A stretch of 37,978 bases of DNA from an uncultured Caryophanales bacterium (GCA_947168625.1 CAMVMQ010000004.1:1-37978); one strand, 5' to 3'; positions 1-10,970 are shown, counted from the stretch's first letter. Notes: generated by a model from the sequence alone, not told the origin. Numbers and translations are program-made.

Positions 1-408
1 TTTTCCGCCTTCAACTAATGTAGCAATAACTTGTTCTGGATTTAAAATTTCTATATCAGAATCTTTCTCAATATCACCAGCAGTAATAACTCCCGGAGTA
101 TTCTTCTTTATACGTAAGATTTTCTCTTCACCACGAGCATGATTCTTTAGAACAATACTCTTTAAATTTAATACAATAGCAGTTACATCTTCAATTACGC
201 CATCAATCTTTTGAAATTCATGAGCAACTCCATCTATTTTAACAGAAGTAATAGCATCTCCTGGTAAAGATGATAGCATAACTCTACGCATTGCATTACC
301 AATAGTCGTTCCAAAGCCTCTTTCTAATGGCTCTAAAACAAACTTACCATAGAAATTATCTTTTACGTATTCTTTTATTTTATAATCTGGTTTTTCAAAC
401 TTTAACAT
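1..408 (-). CDS. rpoA: DNA-directed RNA polymerase subunit alpha, N-terminal part (runs off the window start)
   Basis: Minus-strand reading from ATG at 408: MLKFEKPDYKIKEYVKDNFYGKFVLEPLERGFGTTIGNAMRRVMLSSLPGDAITSVKIDG..., typical RpoA N-terminus; follows rpsK as in the alpha operon. Confidence 0.95.
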   Translation of the reverse strand, partial: MLKFEKPDYKIKEYVKDNFYGKFVLEPLERGFGTTIGNAMRRVMLSSLPGDAITSVKIDGVAHEFQKIDGVIEDVTAIVLNLKSIVLKNHARGEEKILRIKKNTPGVITAGDIEKDSDIEILNPEQVIATLVEGGK

Positions 409-425
409 ATGAATTCCTCCTTTAA

Positions 426-812
426 TTATCCACGTCTTCTCTTAGGTGGACGACAACCATTATGTGGAATTGGTGTTACATCTGTTATTGATTTTACTTC
501 TAATCCAACTGTCTGCAAACTTCTAATTGCAGTTTCTCTACCAGAGCCTAAGCCCTTTACAAAAGCATCAACTGTTTTCATACCAGCAGCTACTGCTTCT
601 CTTCCAGCAGCTTCAGCAGCCATACCAGCAGCAAATGGAGTAGATTTCTTACTTCCCTTTACTCCTTGTTTACCAGCAGAAGCCCAACTTATAACATTTC
701 CATCTAAATCAGTAATAGTTACGATAGTGTTATTGAATGTAGAATGAATATGTGCTTTACCGACTGGAACATTTTTCTTAGTTTTTCTTTTTCTTGAATT
801 ATACTTTCCCAT
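426..812 (-). CDS. rpsK: 30S ribosomal protein S11
   Basis: ORF track; [19 protein letters not shown]...[15 protein letters not shown]. Confidence 0.98.
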   Translation of the reverse strand: MGKYNSRKRKTKKNVPVGKAHIHSTFNNTIVTITDLDGNVISWASAGKQGVKGSKKSTPFAAGMAAEAAGREAVAAGMKTVDAFVKGLGSGRETAIRSLQTVGLEVKSITDVTPIPHNGCRPPKRRRG

Positions 813-825
813 ATTTTCCTCCTAA

Positions 826-1191
826 TTATTTTTTCTTATTAGCAACGACAGCACCTTTACCCTTACGAGTATGAGCATTACGATTTGTACGTTGTCCTCT
901 TACTGGAAGACCTTTTTTATGCCTTAAACCTTGATAAGAGCCAATTTCCATCTTAGTCTTAATATTAAGAGTTACTTCTCTTCTAAGATCTCCTTCAACT
1001 AAATGCTTATCAACTTCTTTTCTGATTCTAGTAAGTTCATCATCGGTTAAATCATTTGCTTTTTTGTTTAAATCTACTTTTGCATTTTTTAAGATTGTCT
1101 TTGAAAGATTTCTTCCAATACCATAAATGTAAGTAAGTGATATTTCAATACATTTATCTCCTGGAATATCTACACCTTTAATTCTTGCCAT
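826..1191 (-). CDS. rpsM: 30S ribosomal protein S13
   Basis: [26 protein letters not shown]...[17 protein letters not shown]. Confidence 0.98.
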   Translation of the reverse strand: MARIKGVDIPGDKCIEISLTYIYGIGRNLSKTILKNAKVDLNKKANDLTDDELTRIRKEVDKHLVEGDLRREVTLNIKTKMEIGSYQGLRHKKGLPVRGQRTNRNAHTRKGKGAVVANKKK

Positions 1192-1207
1192 TTTCTAATT
1201 CCTCCTA

Positions 1208-1321
1208 TTAACCTTGTTTTTGTTTGTGTTTTGGATTTTCACAAATAACCATTACTTTTCCATTTCTTTTAATTATTTTGCATTTATCACAAATTTTCTT
1301 TACTGATGCTCTAACTTTCAT
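1208..1321 (-). CDS. rpmJ: 50S ribosomal protein L36
   Basis: Absent from the ORF track (37 aa); minus strand reads [37 protein letters not shown], a zinc-type L36; located between infA and rpsM. Confidence 0.95.
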   Translation of the reverse strand: MKVRASVKKICDKCKIIKRNGKVMVICENPKHKQKQG

Positions 1322-1333
1322 TTATCATCACTC

Positions 1334-1561
1334 CTATTTCTTATTATAAATAATACGCCCTTGTGTTAAATCGTATGGTGACATAGCTAAAACCACTGTA
1401 TCACCTGGTAAGATACGTATGTTATTCATGCGCATTTTACCAGAAACATGGGCTACTACTACGTGGCCACCATCTAGTTCAACTTTAAACTTACCTTGAG
1501 GTAAGTTATCAATAACCTTACCTTCTACTTCGATTAAATCTTCTTTACTCAAGTCTATCAT
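1334..1561 (-). CDS. infA: Translation initiation factor IF-1
   Basis: [44 protein letters not shown]. Confidence 0.97.
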   Translation of the reverse strand: MIDLSKEDLIEVEGKVIDNLPQGKFKVELDGGHVVVAHVSGKMRMNNIRILPGDTVVLAMSPYDLTQGRIIYNKK

Positions 1562-2303
1562 CTCCTGTTAATATTTCACAGCCGTCTTCTGTAACAATAA
1601 CAGTGTGTTCAAAGTGGGCTGATGGTTTATTATCACCTGTTATTATTGTCCAATCATTATCTAGAATATAAACATTTCGTGTACCTAAATTTAACATAGG
1701 TTCCACAGCAATTGTCATACCTTTTTTTAATATTGGACCACTACCCTTTTTTCCATAATTGAATACATCAGGGTCTTCATGTAAATTACTTCCAATGCCA
1801 TGACCAGTAAGTTCTCTTACTACTCCTAATTTATGCTTTTTAGCATATTCTTCAATAGCATTAGATACATCTCCTAAATGCACACCATCTTTAATTTTAG
1901 ATAAGCCTTCATATAAAGCTTTCTTAGTATGTTCTAAGAGATATTTTTTATCATCCGAGATATCTCCTACTGGATATGTCCAAGCACTATCACCATGATA
2001 TCCTTTATAACAAGCACATATATCTAAGGTGACAATATCACCATTTTTTAGTTTTCTCTTACCTGGAATACCATGGACTACTTCCTCATTTACCGAAATA
2101 CATATACTCTTAGGAAAGCCATCGTAATTTAGACATGATGGATAAGCATCATTTGCTATGATAAAATCATGAGCAAGATTGTCTAACTCTTCTGTTGTTA
2201 TTCCTGCCTTTATATAAGGCATTAAATACTTATGTGTATCGTAGACAATCTGCCCAGCCTTACGCATTAAGGATAATTCATAATCACTCTTAATTGTTAT
2301 CAT
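1545..2303 (-). CDS. map: Methionine aminopeptidase type I
   Basis: [37 protein letters not shown]-like IAVEPML motifs. Confidence 0.97.
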   Translation of the reverse strand: MITIKSDYELSLMRKAGQIVYDTHKYLMPYIKAGITTEELDNLAHDFIIANDAYPSCLNYDGFPKSICISVNEEVVHGIPGKRKLKNGDIVTLDICACYKGYHGDSAWTYPVGDISDDKKYLLEHTKKALYEGLSKIKDGVHLGDVSNAIEEYAKKHKLGVVRELTGHGIGSNLHEDPDVFNYGKKGSGPILKKGMTIAVEPMLNLGTRNVYILDNDWTIITGDNKPSAHFEHTVIVTEDGCEILTGDDRLE

Positions 2304-2953
2304 TTAATAGCCTTCTTTATCTCTTCAAATATAGCATCAGGACTCTTTCCTTCAACATCCACCACTAAAAGATTATTATTATCTTCATAGTATTTTATTA
2401 ATGGATAAGTTTCCTTCATATACGTGTCAAATCTATTTATAAATGTTTCTTTATTATCATCACTTCTAGTTACTAATGAACTATCACAGTGATCACAAAT
2501 ATTTTCTCTTACTGGAGATAACTCAGTATTACTAAGGTTATAAGTAGCGCCACATTTAGGACAAATAACTCTACTCATTGACCTTAATAGAGCCTCTTCT
2601 TTACTTATTTTTAAGTATATAATCGTACCAATATCAAAAGATAATTCTTCTAATATTCTCTCATACTCTTTAGCCTGATTAATATTTCTAGGATATCCAT
2701 CTAAAATATATCCTTTCTTGCAATCCTTATTACTTAGTCTTTTTATAAGTAACTTAGTTATTATCTCGTCAGAAACAAATTCTCCTCTAGCCATACTATC
2801 TTTAATTTCTTTACCAAGTTTAGTCATGTGGGCTATCTCATCTCTTAGCAAGTCACCAGTAGATATGTGAGGTAAATTAAAGCGATGCTCTAATATTTCT
2901 GAAATAGTTCCTTTACCCGCTGCGGGAGGAGCAATAAATATAATATTTTTCAT
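2300..2953 (-). CDS. adk: Adenylate kinase with four-Cys LID domain
   Basis: APPAAGKGT P-loop; HISTGDLLR; CPKCG...CDHC in LID; overlaps map start as ATGA. Confidence 0.96.
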   Translation of the reverse strand: MKNIIFIAPPAAGKGTISEILEHRFNLPHISTGDLLRDEIAHMTKLGKEIKDSMARGEFVSDEIITKLLIKRLSNKDCKKGYILDGYPRNINQAKEYERILEELSFDIGTIIYLKISKEEALLRSMSRVICPKCGATYNLSNTELSPVRENICDHCDSSLVTRSDDNKETFINRFDTYMKETYPLIKYYEDNNNLLVVDVEGKSPDAIFEEIKKAIK

Positions 2954-4215
2954 TATCTTGCTCCTTTATAATTACGATTGATTAAACTACTTTCTAATTG
3001 CTTATATGTTTCAATTGCTACTCCTACTACGATTAGTACTCCAGTACCACCTACTGTAACAGATGATGGTAAACCTGTATTAATAAAACTACTAAAGATA
3101 ATAGGTAAAGCTGCAATTGCTGAAATAAATACTGAACCCAAGAAAGTAATTCTATTTAGAATCTTCTTAATATACTTTTCTGTTTCAGTTCCAGGTCTAA
3201 TACCAGGAATATATCCACCACTCTTATTTAAATTCTTAGCTAGCTCTTTTGGATTAATCTGCATATTAGTGTAGAAGAATCCAAAAACAAAGATAAGAAT
3301 GATATATAAGACAAAACCAGTTGGTGTTGTATAATTTATATATTTAGATACAAATACTGAGAACTTAGAAGATTCTCCTACTAAACCAGAAATAAATGAC
3401 GGAATAGTTAGTATTACCGAAGCAAAAATTACTGGCATTACACTAGCACTATTTAACTTAAATGGTATATAGTTTTGTTTAGCACCATATGCTGAATTAG
3501 TCCTATTAGAATATTGAATAGGTATTCTTCTTTCTGAATTCTCTTCAAATACTATACCAACTATTATTAATAGATACACTAATGCAAAGATAATAAATCC
3601 TATAATACCAACAAATAATGAACCAGTTCTATCTAATACTAGAGATGTAAAGGTATCAATAAACATTTTAGGAACAGTATATATAATACCAGCCATAATT
3701 AGAAGGCTTATTCCATTGCCAATACCTTTCTGAGTAATTTGATCTCCAAGCCATAATAGAAAGGCAGTACCAGCAGTAAGTATTACTGCTATTTTAAGAT
3801 ACTCTAAAGTACCAGCATCCTTTACAAACGTAAATGCCATTGCAAAACCTTGAATAAAGGCTAAGGCAATACCAATATACCTATTTATTTGATTAATCTT
3901 TTGTCTTCCTTGTTCGCCAGATTCTTTTAATTCTGTAAAATAAGGAATAATATCCATTTGTAAGATACCAGTTACGATACTAGCGGAGATATAAGGCATA
4001 ACACCTAGAGCAAAGATTGAAAAATTCTTTAATGCTCCTCCTCCAATAGCATTATAAAGTTCCCATAATCCTAAACTAGAGATAGCTCCCTTAGTTCCAG
4101 GAACAGGAATAGTAGTACCTAAAGCAAATATTAATAGTCCAAATAATGTAAAACCAATTCTTTTTCTGATATCCTTATTTTTTGGACTGAAGATTAATTT
4201 TAGATTTTTAAACAT
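2953..4215 (-). CDS. secY: Preprotein translocase subunit SecY
   Basis: Polytopic membrane protein; ALGVMPYISASIV, GIGNGISLLI, GGYIPGIRPGTETEKY. Confidence 0.97.
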   Translation of the reverse strand: MFKNLKLIFSPKNKDIRKRIGFTLFGLLIFALGTTIPVPGTKGAISSLGLWELYNAIGGGALKNFSIFALGVMPYISASIVTGILQMDIIPYFTELKESGEQGRQKINQINRYIGIALAFIQGFAMAFTFVKDAGTLEYLKIAVILTAGTAFLLWLGDQITQKGIGNGISLLIMAGIIYTVPKMFIDTFTSLVLDRTGSLFVGIIGFIIFALVYLLIIVGIVFEENSERRIPIQYSNRTNSAYGAKQNYIPFKLNSASVMPVIFASVILTIPSFISGLVGESSKFSVFVSKYINYTTPTGFVLYIILIFVFGFFYTNMQINPKELAKNLNKSGGYIPGIRPGTETEKYIKKILNRITFLGSVFISAIAALPIIFSSFINTGLPSSVTVGGTGVLIVVGVAIETYKQLESSLINRNYKGAR

Positions 4216-4659
4216 CTAAATCACCTCAGTTTTTCCACCATTAGCATTAATCTTTTCGATGGCACTTCTTGTGAAAGCATTAGCTCTAACAGTAAGTTTC
4301 TTTTCTAACTTACCATTTCCCAATACTTTTACTCCATCTAATTCTTTATTAATAAGACGAGCTTCTTTAAGAAGTTTAATATCTACGACAGTATCATTAT
4401 CGAATCTATTTAAGTCTTCAACATTTACTGTACTATATACAGTTCTAAAATTATAGTTATTAAATCCTCTTTTTGATAATCTTCTAAATAATGGTAATTG
4501 TCCACCTTCAAAGCCAGGTCTTACACCGCCACCACTACGAGCATTTTGTCCTTTTTCACCTTTACCACTAGTTTTACCTGTGCCAGAGCCTTGACCACGT
4601 CCGACTCTTTTTCTATTCTTAACAGAACCTTCGATTGAAGTTAATTCATGTAATTTCAT
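4216..4659 (-). CDS. rplO: 50S ribosomal protein L15
   Basis: [51 protein letters not shown]; start ATG shares a base with the rpsE stop (TAATG). Confidence 0.97.
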   Translation of the reverse strand: MKLHELTSIEGSVKNRKRVGRGQGSGTGKTSGKGEKGQNARSGGGVRPGFEGGQLPLFRRLSKRGFNNYNFRTVYSTVNVEDLNRFDNDTVVDIKLLKEARLINKELDGVKVLGNGKLEKKLTVRANAFTRSAIEKINANGGKTEVI

Positions 4660-5288
4660 TATCTCAACTCCTCAACTTTCTTATCTCTTAAGAAGGCAAC
4701 ATGTTCAGGTGACTTCTGTCCTTTTAGTGCTCTTAGAGTAGCACGAGCAGCATTAATCTTCGTACTAGATCCTAAGCTCTTAGAAAGTACATCTTTAACA
4801 CCGGCAAGTTCTAGAACATCTCTTACAGGACCTCCAGCTTTAACTCCAGTACCTTCTTTGGCAGGCTTAAGCATAACTCTAACTGCGCCTTCCTTAATAG
4901 TGATATCATGTGAAATTGTACGATTATCAATTAAGTCAACTTTAATAACATTCTTTGATGCTGCTTCTGTTGCTTTCTTTACAGCATCTGGCATTTCTTT
5001 AGCCTTACCAGTTCCTAAACCAACTAGTCCTTTACGATTTCCTACTACTACAGTAGCGGCAAATCTAAATTGACGACCACCTTTAACAACTTTAGTAACT
5101 CTTCTAATTTCGATAACTTTATCTTCTAAATCAGATTTAGGTTTACTATTTCTTCTTTCATTGTTTCTAGGACGTTTGTTCTTATCGAACTTACGAGGTT
5201 TAGAATCATGTGTTTTTTCTGCTTTTTCTACTACTTCTTTTTCAGTAGTTTTAACAGTCTTTTCTTCTTTCTTTATTTCTTCGTTCAT
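4659..5288 (-). CDS. rpsE: 30S ribosomal protein S5 with a charged N-terminal extension
   Basis: Core [39 protein letters not shown]; about 50 extra K/E/R-rich residues at the N-terminus. Confidence 0.96.
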   Translation of the reverse strand: MNEEIKKEEKTVKTTEKEVVEKAEKTHDSKPRKFDKNKRPRNNERRNSKPKSDLEDKVIEIRRVTKVVKGGRQFRFAATVVVGNRKGLVGLGTGKAKEMPDAVKKATEAASKNVIKVDLIDNRTISHDITIKEGAVRVMLKPAKEGTGVKAGGPVRDVLELAGVKDVLSKSLGSSTKINAARATLRALKGQKSPEHVAFLRDKKVEELR

Positions 5289-5303
5289 GAAGTTATCCTC
5301 CTT

Positions 5304-5666
5304 CTAGAATTCTAATCCGCCTTCACGTGCAGCATCTGCTAGAGCCGCTACACGTCCATGATATAGGTATCCGCCTCTATCAAAAACAACGGTTTTAATT
5401 TTTGCTTTTTTAGCTCTTTTAGCGATTTCTGCTCCAACAACTTTAGCAGCTTCAATGTTACCACCATTTTTAAGTTTTAATTCCTTATCAAGAGAACTAG
5501 CACTTACTAAAGTTACACCGTTAACATCATCGATTATTTGAGCTTCAATATTAGCATTTGATCTAAACACGCAAAGTCTTGGCATTTCTTTAGTACCACT
5601 TAAATTTTCTCTAATTCTTGCGTGCCTTACTTTTCTCATTTCATTTCTTGAAACTTTCTTAATCAT
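5304..5666 (-). CDS. rplR: 50S ribosomal protein L18
   Basis: [34 protein letters not shown]...[26 protein letters not shown]. Confidence 0.97.
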   Translation of the reverse strand: MIKKVSRNEMRKVRHARIRENLSGTKEMPRLCVFRSNANIEAQIIDDVNGVTLVSASSLDKELKLKNGGNIEAAKVVGAEIAKRAKKAKIKTVVFDRGGYLYHGRVAALADAAREGGLEF

Positions 5667-5684
5667 CTAAATACCTCCTATTAA

Positions 5685-6224
5685 TTATTTAGAAGCTTTC
5701 TTTCCTTCTTTACGACGGATAGTTTCACCTTTGTACTTAATACCTTTACCTTTATAAGGTTCTGGTCCTCTTACTTTACGTACATTAGCAGCAAACTCTC
5801 CTACTAATTCTTTATTAATACCTTCAATATCAATTTCAGTATTACTTATTCCCTTTACTGTAAGTCCATTAGGTACTTCCATAATAACGGGATGAGAATA
5901 TCCTGCTGATATAGTTAGTTTATTTCCACTTACATTAAACTTATAACCAACACCAACAATCTCTAAACTCTTTTTATATCCACTAGTTACACCATCAATC
6001 ATATTTTTGATATTAGCATTAGTGGTTCCATGCATAGCATGAGTAAATTTATCATCTTTTAAAGTTTCAACTTTAACTTCACCATTTTCAGCAGTAACTT
6101 TAATGTTCTTAACAAGCTCTAAAGATAATTCTCCTTTAGGTCCTTTAACTGTTACAGTACTACCTTCGATATTAACATTAACATTTTCAGGAATAGATAA
6201 AACTCTTTTACCAATACGACTCAT
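5685..6224 (-). CDS. rplF: 50S ribosomal protein L6
   Basis: MSRIGKRVLSIPENV...VRKVRGPEPYKGKGIKYKGETIRRKEGK. Confidence 0.97.
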   Translation of the reverse strand: MSRIGKRVLSIPENVNVNIEGSTVTVKGPKGELSLELVKNIKVTAENGEVKVETLKDDKFTHAMHGTTNANIKNMIDGVTSGYKKSLEIVGVGYKFNVSGNKLTISAGYSHPVIMEVPNGLTVKGISNTEIDIEGINKELVGEFAANVRKVRGPEPYKGKGIKYKGETIRRKEGKKASK

Positions 6225-6230
6225 TATCTA

Positions 6231-6620
6231 TTACCATACATAAGCAATTACTTCTCCACCTAAAGAATTAGCTCTAGCTTCTTTATCAGTCATAATTCCT
6301 TTAGATGTAGAGATAATAGCAATTCCTAACCCATTTAATACTGTAGGTATTTCTTCTTTACTAGAATATACTCTAAGCCCAGGTTTAGAAATTCTCTTAA
6401 GTCCTGTAATTACTCTTTCTTTATTTTTATATTTTAGTGTTAATGTTATCATTTTTTGAACGCTTTTAGATGATACTTTATAATCTTCAATAAATCCTTC
6501 TTCTTTTAATATTCTAGCAATCTCTTCTTTAGTTTTAGATGCTGGAACATCAACAGATTGAGCTCTATTTTGATTAGCATTACGTATTCTTGTAAGCATA
6601 TCTGCGATTGGATCTGTCAT
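6231..6620 (-). CDS. rpsH: 30S ribosomal protein S8
   Basis: [17 protein letters not shown]...[31 protein letters not shown]. Confidence 0.97.
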   Translation of the reverse strand: MTDPIADMLTRIRNANQNRAQSVDVPASKTKEEIARILKEEGFIEDYKVSSKSVQKMITLTLKYKNKERVITGLKRISKPGLRVYSSKEEIPTVLNGLGIAIISTSKGIMTDKEARANSLGGEVIAYVW

Positions 6621-6648
6621 TATAAATCCCTCCTTCTTTTATCTTATC

Positions 6649-7299
6649 TTACGATTCTTTCTCTTTTTCTTTAATCTTTTGTTTTGGTTTATCTTTTTCT
6701 AATTCTAAGAAATCATTTAATGCATTTTGCATTTTTTCATAAGTTAATTGTCTTCCATCATTCTGAACTTGTAAATCAAATAAATATTCTATAAATTCAT
6801 TTACATATTCATAATTTTTAAAGTCAGTATGACATAAAATAGTAGAATCCAAAGCATAATCATCAAACAAATCATATTTGTCTAATAATTTATCAAATGT
6901 TATATAATATAATTTTTCTAAATTAGGACCACATTTACACATAGCATTATAATAAATATCAATATAATTTTCTGAAGTATCAACTGATTTTAGATATTTT
7001 GCATATTTTCTTTCAGCCTTTTTATCAGCAAAATCTTTTGATATTGAAATAGCAACTTTTCTAAAGCCATTAAACTCTACTCCTTTATTATAAATTATTG
7101 GCCCAAACGAATTGTTTTCTTTAATTGTAAGTAAATCTGCAATTATCTGTATTATATCAAAAGTTCTAAAAGTCAAACTTGATTTTAATAATCTTTTTAA
7201 TTCAGCATTCTTTATTTTTTCTTTTCTAATTAATTCTAACAACTTATCATATTCATCTTTAGCTATATCTAACTTATATAATAATTCTTCTGAATTCAT
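6649..7299 (-). CDS. Uncharacterised ~217-aa protein inserted between rpsH and rpsN
   Basis: Long ORF (222 aa in track); best ribosome-binding site (GGGAG, 7 nt spacer) points to MNSEELLYKLDIAKDEY at 7299. No family recognised; Lys-rich C-terminus KPKQKIKEKEKES. Confidence 0.8.
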   Translation of the reverse strand: MNSEELLYKLDIAKDEYDKLLELIRKEKIKNAELKRLLKSSLTFRTFDIIQIIADLLTIKENNSFGPIIYNKGVEFNGFRKVAISISKDFADKKAERKYAKYLKSVDTSENYIDIYYNAMCKCGPNLEKLYYITFDKLLDKYDLFDDYALDSTILCHTDFKNYEYVNEFIEYLFDLQVQNDGRQLTYEKMQNALNDFLELEKDKPKQKIKEKEKES

Positions 7300-7326
7300 A
7301 ACCATACTCCCATACAAAAGATTAAA

Positions 7327-7512
7327 TTACCAACTTGATTTTTTTACACCAGGTATTTGACCTTTATATGCAAGTTCTCTAAAGCAAATACGGCAAATTC
7401 CATATTTTTTAAGAACTGCATGAGGTCTTCCGCAAATACTGCATCTAGTGTATTTTCTAACCTTAAATTTAGGTTCTCTTTCTGATTTAACTATCATTGA
7501 TTTTCTTGCCAT
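7327..7512 (-). CDS. rpsN: 30S ribosomal protein S14, zinc-binding type
   Basis: [61 protein letters not shown]; start trimmed from the ORF-track Met at 7548. Confidence 0.96.
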   Translation of the reverse strand: MARKSMIVKSEREPKFKVRKYTRCSICGRPHAVLKKYGICRICFRELAYKGQIPGVKKSSW

Positions 7513-7525
7513 TTTCTTTATCTCC

Positions 7526-8065
7526 TTATTTCCTAAAAGGAACTCCAAGTTCTTTTAATAAATCAAATGCTTCTTCGTTAGTTTTAGCAGTAGTTACTAA
7601 TACTACGTCCATTCCTCTAACTTTTTCAACTTCATCAAAATTAATTTCAGGGAAAATTATTTGTTCTTTAATACCGATTGTATAATTTCCTCTTCCATCA
7701 AAACTCTTAGGAGATAGTCCTCTAAAGTCTCTTACACGAGGAAGTGAGATACTGATTAACTTGTCTAAGAAAGTATACATTCTCTCTCCTCTTAAAGTAA
7801 CTTTACAACCAATTTTATGACCTTCTCTTATTTTAAATGAAGCAATTGACTTTTTAGCAGTTGTTTCGACAGCTTTAAGACCAGTAATTTTTTCTAGTTC
7901 TTTAACTGCTTCTTCAAGATACTTTGAATTAGCAACAGCATCTCCAACTCCCATATTTACAACTATTTTTTCTAGTTTAGGTACTAACATAGGTGTCTTA
8001 TAGTTATATTTTTCTGTTAAACTTGGAACAACTTCTTTTACATATTTTTCTTTTAGGCGATTCAT
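7526..8065 (-). CDS. rplE: 50S ribosomal protein L5
   Basis: [20 protein letters not shown]...[15 protein letters not shown]...[34 protein letters not shown]. Confidence 0.98.
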   Translation of the reverse strand: MNRLKEKYVKEVVPSLTEKYNYKTPMLVPKLEKIVVNMGVGDAVANSKYLEEAVKELEKITGLKAVETTAKKSIASFKIREGHKIGCKVTLRGERMYTFLDKLISISLPRVRDFRGLSPKSFDGRGNYTIGIKEQIIFPEINFDEVEKVRGMDVVLVTTAKTNEEAFDLLKELGVPFRK

Positions 8066-8085
8066 ACTTACGCCCTCCTTCCAAA

Positions 8086-8373
8086 TTAATCTACTTTCTT
8101 AGTAGCTTTTTTTGATACTTTTGTTTCTTTCTTTGCAGTCTTCTTTGGCTCTTTCTTAGCATCAATAACTTTAACATTAGATGCGTGGATACTAGCCTCA
8201 GTCTCAATTATTTCACCATTACCATTATTGTTTTTAGGTTTTAAATGTTTTTTAACAATATTAACACCTTCAACAATAACTCTATCTTTTAATATTTTAA
8301 GGATTTTTCCTTCCTTACCTTTATCGTCTCCGGTAATGACTACGACTTTGTCGCCTGTTTTTAGTCTGTTCAT
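8086..8373 (-). CDS. rplX: 50S ribosomal protein L24 with K/A-rich tail
   Basis: [39 protein letters not shown]; tail [23 protein letters not shown]. Confidence 0.95.
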   Translation of the reverse strand: MNRLKTGDKVVVITGDDKGKEGKILKILKDRVIVEGVNIVKKHLKPKNNNGNGEIIETEASIHASNVKVIDAKKEPKKTAKKETKVSKKATKKVD

Positions 8374-8388
8374 ATTTCCTCCTTATTC

Positions 8389-8757
8389 CTATAGCACATC
8401 TTTAGCTAAACTTACAATCTTTGTAAAATCTTTATCTCTAAGTTCACGTGCTACTGGACCTAAAATACGTGTACCTACTGGACTCTTATCATCTTTAATG
8501 ATAACACATGCATTATCATCGAATCTAATATAACTTCCGTCGTCTCTTCTAACTCCTCTTTTTGTTCTTACGATAACGGCTTTTACAACTTTACCTTTAC
8601 CTATAGTACCATTCGGAGTAGCTTTTTTAACTGTAGCAACAACGATATCTCCAATATTACCCGTTTTAACTTTGCTTCCACCTAGAACTCTAATTACTAA
8701 TACTTCACGAGCTCCACAGTTATCAGCAACTTTTAATCTTGTTTCTTGTTGTACCAT
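8389..8757 (-). CDS. rplN: 50S ribosomal protein L14
   Basis: [28 protein letters not shown]...[28 protein letters not shown]. Confidence 0.98.
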   Translation of the reverse strand: MVQQETRLKVADNCGAREVLVIRVLGGSKVKTGNIGDIVVATVKKATPNGTIGKGKVVKAVIVRTKRGVRRDDGSYIRFDDNACVIIKDDKSPVGTRILGPVARELRDKDFTKIVSLAKDVL

Positions 8758-8784
8758 ACTTTTTTCCTCCTTATCTTAGAAGAG

Positions 8785-9039
8785 TTATAGAATAACAGCT
8801 TTCTCTATTACTTCTACTAATTCATATCTTTTAGTTTTTGATAGTGGTCTAGTTTGGGCTAAGCGAACTTTATCACCAACATGAGCAGTATTATTTTCAT
8901 CATGAGCAGCATATTTCTTAGAATATTTAACTCTTTTTCCATATAATGGATGTTTTTTATAAGTTTCAACTTTAACAGTAATTGTCTTATCAGCTTTATC
9001 TGAAACAACTGTTCCAATTAGTTCTTTTCTTTCTTTCAT
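8785..9039 (-). CDS. rpsQ: 30S ribosomal protein S17
   Basis: [47 protein letters not shown]. Confidence 0.97.
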   Translation of the reverse strand: MKERKELIGTVVSDKADKTITVKVETYKKHPLYGKRVKYSKKYAAHDENNTAHVGDKVRLAQTRPLSKTKRYELVEVIEKAVIL

Positions 9040-9047
9040 AATTTCAC

Positions 9048-9251
9048 TTACCCTTCTCTTCTCTCATTAAGAATAGTATTCATTCTTGCTACTTCTTTAC
9101 GAAGTTCATTAATTCTTGAAGGTTTTTCAAGATTACCAGTAGCTTTCAACATTCTTAAATTGAAAAGTTCTTCCTTATTTTCATGTATTTTCTTATTAAG
9201 TTCTTCGGTGGTTAATTTCCTAAGTTCATTAGTCTTCATTTTTTTCACCAC
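9048..9251 (-). CDS. rpmC: 50S ribosomal protein L29
   Basis: [60 protein letters not shown]. Confidence 0.96.
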   Translation of the reverse strand: MVKKMKTNELRKLTTEELNKKIHENKEELFNLRMLKATGNLEKPSRINELRKEVARMNTILNERREG

Positions 9252-9660
9252 TTTCTTCTCTCTTTACAAACTTACATTTGATAGGTAACTTATGAGATGC
9301 AAGTCTTAAGGCTTCACGAGCAGTTGCTTCATCAACTTCCCCTATTTCAAACATAATTTTGCCCTCTTTAACAACAGCAACCCAAACCTCTGGATTACCT
9401 TTACCTTTACCTTGTCTTGTTTCAAGAGGCTTCTTTGTTAGTGATAAGTCAGGGAATATATTAATCCATACCTTACCACCTCTCTTCATATATCTTGTCA
9501 TAGCAATTCTGGCAGCTTCGATTTGATTAGTAGTAATCCAAGCTCCTTCTTTAGCCATAAGACCATATTCACCAAAATGAAGAGTTGTATTTCCTTTAGC
9601 TTTTCCTTCGTATTTTCTACGGAAAGTCTTTCTATGTTTAGTTCTTTTTGGCATTAACAT
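9229..9660 (-). CDS. rplP: 50S ribosomal protein L16
   Basis: [66 protein letters not shown]; start trimmed to 9660 (or 9654); overlaps the rpsC 3' end. Confidence 0.96.
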   Translation of the reverse strand: MLMPKRTKHRKTFRRKYEGKAKGNTTLHFGEYGLMAKEGAWITTNQIEAARIAMTRYMKRGGKVWINIFPDLSLTKKPLETRQGKGKGNPEVWVAVVKEGKIMFEIGEVDEATAREALRLASHKLPIKCKFVKREESGEKNED

Positions 9661-10303
9661 GAGAATTACCTCCCTTACTATCCAAGATTTCACCTTTATA
9701 GATCCATACTTTTACACCAATCTTACCATAAGTAGTATCGGCTTCTGCTGTAGCGTAATCGATATTAGCTCTAAGTGTATGTAGAGGAATAGTTCCCTCA
9801 GAATAACCTTCACCACGAGCGATATCAGCGCCACCTAAACGTCCAGATACTAAAGTTTTAATACCTTTAGCTCCAGCTTTCATTGTATTACGAATAGCTT
9901 TCTTTTGAGCTACTCTGAATGATACTCTGTTTTCGATGTTGTGAGCAATATTATCTGCTACTATTTGTGCATCCATATCAGGTGTTTTAACTTCAACTAC
10001 TGATATTTGAACGTCTTCATTAGTTAGCTTAGATACTTCTTTTTTAATTTTTTCTACTTCAACACCACTTTGACCAATAATCATACCAGGTTTAGCAGCA
10101 TAGATGAATACTTCACATCTCTTCGGATTTCTTTCAATAAGAATCTTAGAAATAGAAGCTGTCTTAAACTTTTTATTTAAATACTGTCTAATTTTGTAAT
10201 CATTAATAAGGTATTTAGAAAAATCATTCTTTGTATACCATTTAGATTCCCAGTCTTTATTGATACCTATTCTAAGTCCTGTTGGACTAACTTTTTGACC
10301 CAC
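9638..10303 (-). CDS. rpsC: 30S ribosomal protein S3
   Basis: [23 protein letters not shown]...[52 protein letters not shown]. Confidence 0.98.
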   Translation of the reverse strand: MGQKVSPTGLRIGINKDWESKWYTKNDFSKYLINDYKIRQYLNKKFKTASISKILIERNPKRCEVFIYAAKPGMIIGQSGVEVEKIKKEVSKLTNEDVQISVVEVKTPDMDAQIVADNIAHNIENRVSFRVAQKKAIRNTMKAGAKGIKTLVSGRLGGADIARGEGYSEGTIPLHTLRANIDYATAEADTTYGKIGVKVWIYKGEILDSKGGNSHVNAKKN

Positions 10304-10319
10304 CTAAATGTCCTCCTAT

Positions 10320-10661
10320 CTATTTTTCTGCCACAATTATTGTAATGTGACTTGTCTTGTGATCATTTCTTCCTGTACGACCACGAGAATCAAATTTAAT
10401 TCTTTTAATTACTAATGCTTCATCGACGAAACATGTCTTAACATAAAGATTTTCTTCATTCATGTTAAAATTATTTACAGCATTGCTAGTAGCTGATTCA
10501 AGTACTTTAGAAATTACTCTAGATGCTCTTTGAGGCTGATTAGCAAGGATAGCCCTCGCATCATTTACACTCTTACCTCTTATTAAATCAATAATAAGTC
10601 TTGTCTTTCTAGGGGAAATTCTAACAGTCTTTGCTACTGCTTTAGCTTCCGTTCTTTCCAT
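10320..10661 (-). CDS. rplV: 50S ribosomal protein L22
   Basis: AKAVAKTVRISPRKTRLIIDLIRGKSVNDARAIL...DSRGRTGRNDHKTSHITIIVAEK. Confidence 0.97.
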   Translation of the reverse strand: MERTEAKAVAKTVRISPRKTRLIIDLIRGKSVNDARAILANQPQRASRVISKVLESATSNAVNNFNMNEENLYVKTCFVDEALVIKRIKFDSRGRTGRNDHKTSHITIIVAEK

Positions 10662-10683
10662 TATTTTTCCTCCTTATAGAAAA

Positions 10684-10953
10684 TTATTTTACTTTGTTTT
10701 GACCGTGTCCGCCAAACTTTCTAGTAGGAGAAAATTCTCCTAATTTATGTCCTACCATATCTTCTGTTACATATACGGGAATAAATTCTTTACCATTATG
10801 TACGGCAAATGTATGACCAATAAATTCAGGAAAGATTGTTGAACGACGTGACCAAGTTTTAATAACTTCCTTTTTACCAGTTTCATTTAATGCCTTTACT
10901 CTCTTTAATAATCTATCAAATACGTAAGGGCCTTTTTTAATACTTCTAGCCAT
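10684..10953 (-). CDS. rpsS: 30S ribosomal protein S19
   Basis: [22 protein letters not shown]...[17 protein letters not shown]. Confidence 0.98.
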   Translation of the reverse strand: MARSIKKGPYVFDRLLKRVKALNETGKKEVIKTWSRRSTIFPEFIGHTFAVHNGKEFIPVYVTEDMVGHKLGEFSPTRKFGGHGQNKVK

Positions 10954-10970
10954 ATTTAATCTTCCTTTCT

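Noticed and set aside
409-747. Plus-strand ORF antisense to rpsK (and similar plus-strand ORFs at 2978, 4259, 4858, 7112, 7497, 8228, 11863, 12114, 13693, 15113, 17906, 19804, 24233, 25145, 26449, 32845, 37372)
   Set aside because: Each is the complement of a confidently identified minus-strand gene, has no family signature and no convincing ribosome-binding site; they are by-products of the AT-rich codon usage.
7327-7512. Mollicute-type code (UGA = Trp)
   Set aside because: TGG encodes Trp at the S14 C-terminus and ORFs end normally with TAA/TAG/TGA (e.g. adk and the pilin-like gene end in TGA within ATGA overlaps), so the standard bacterial code fits.
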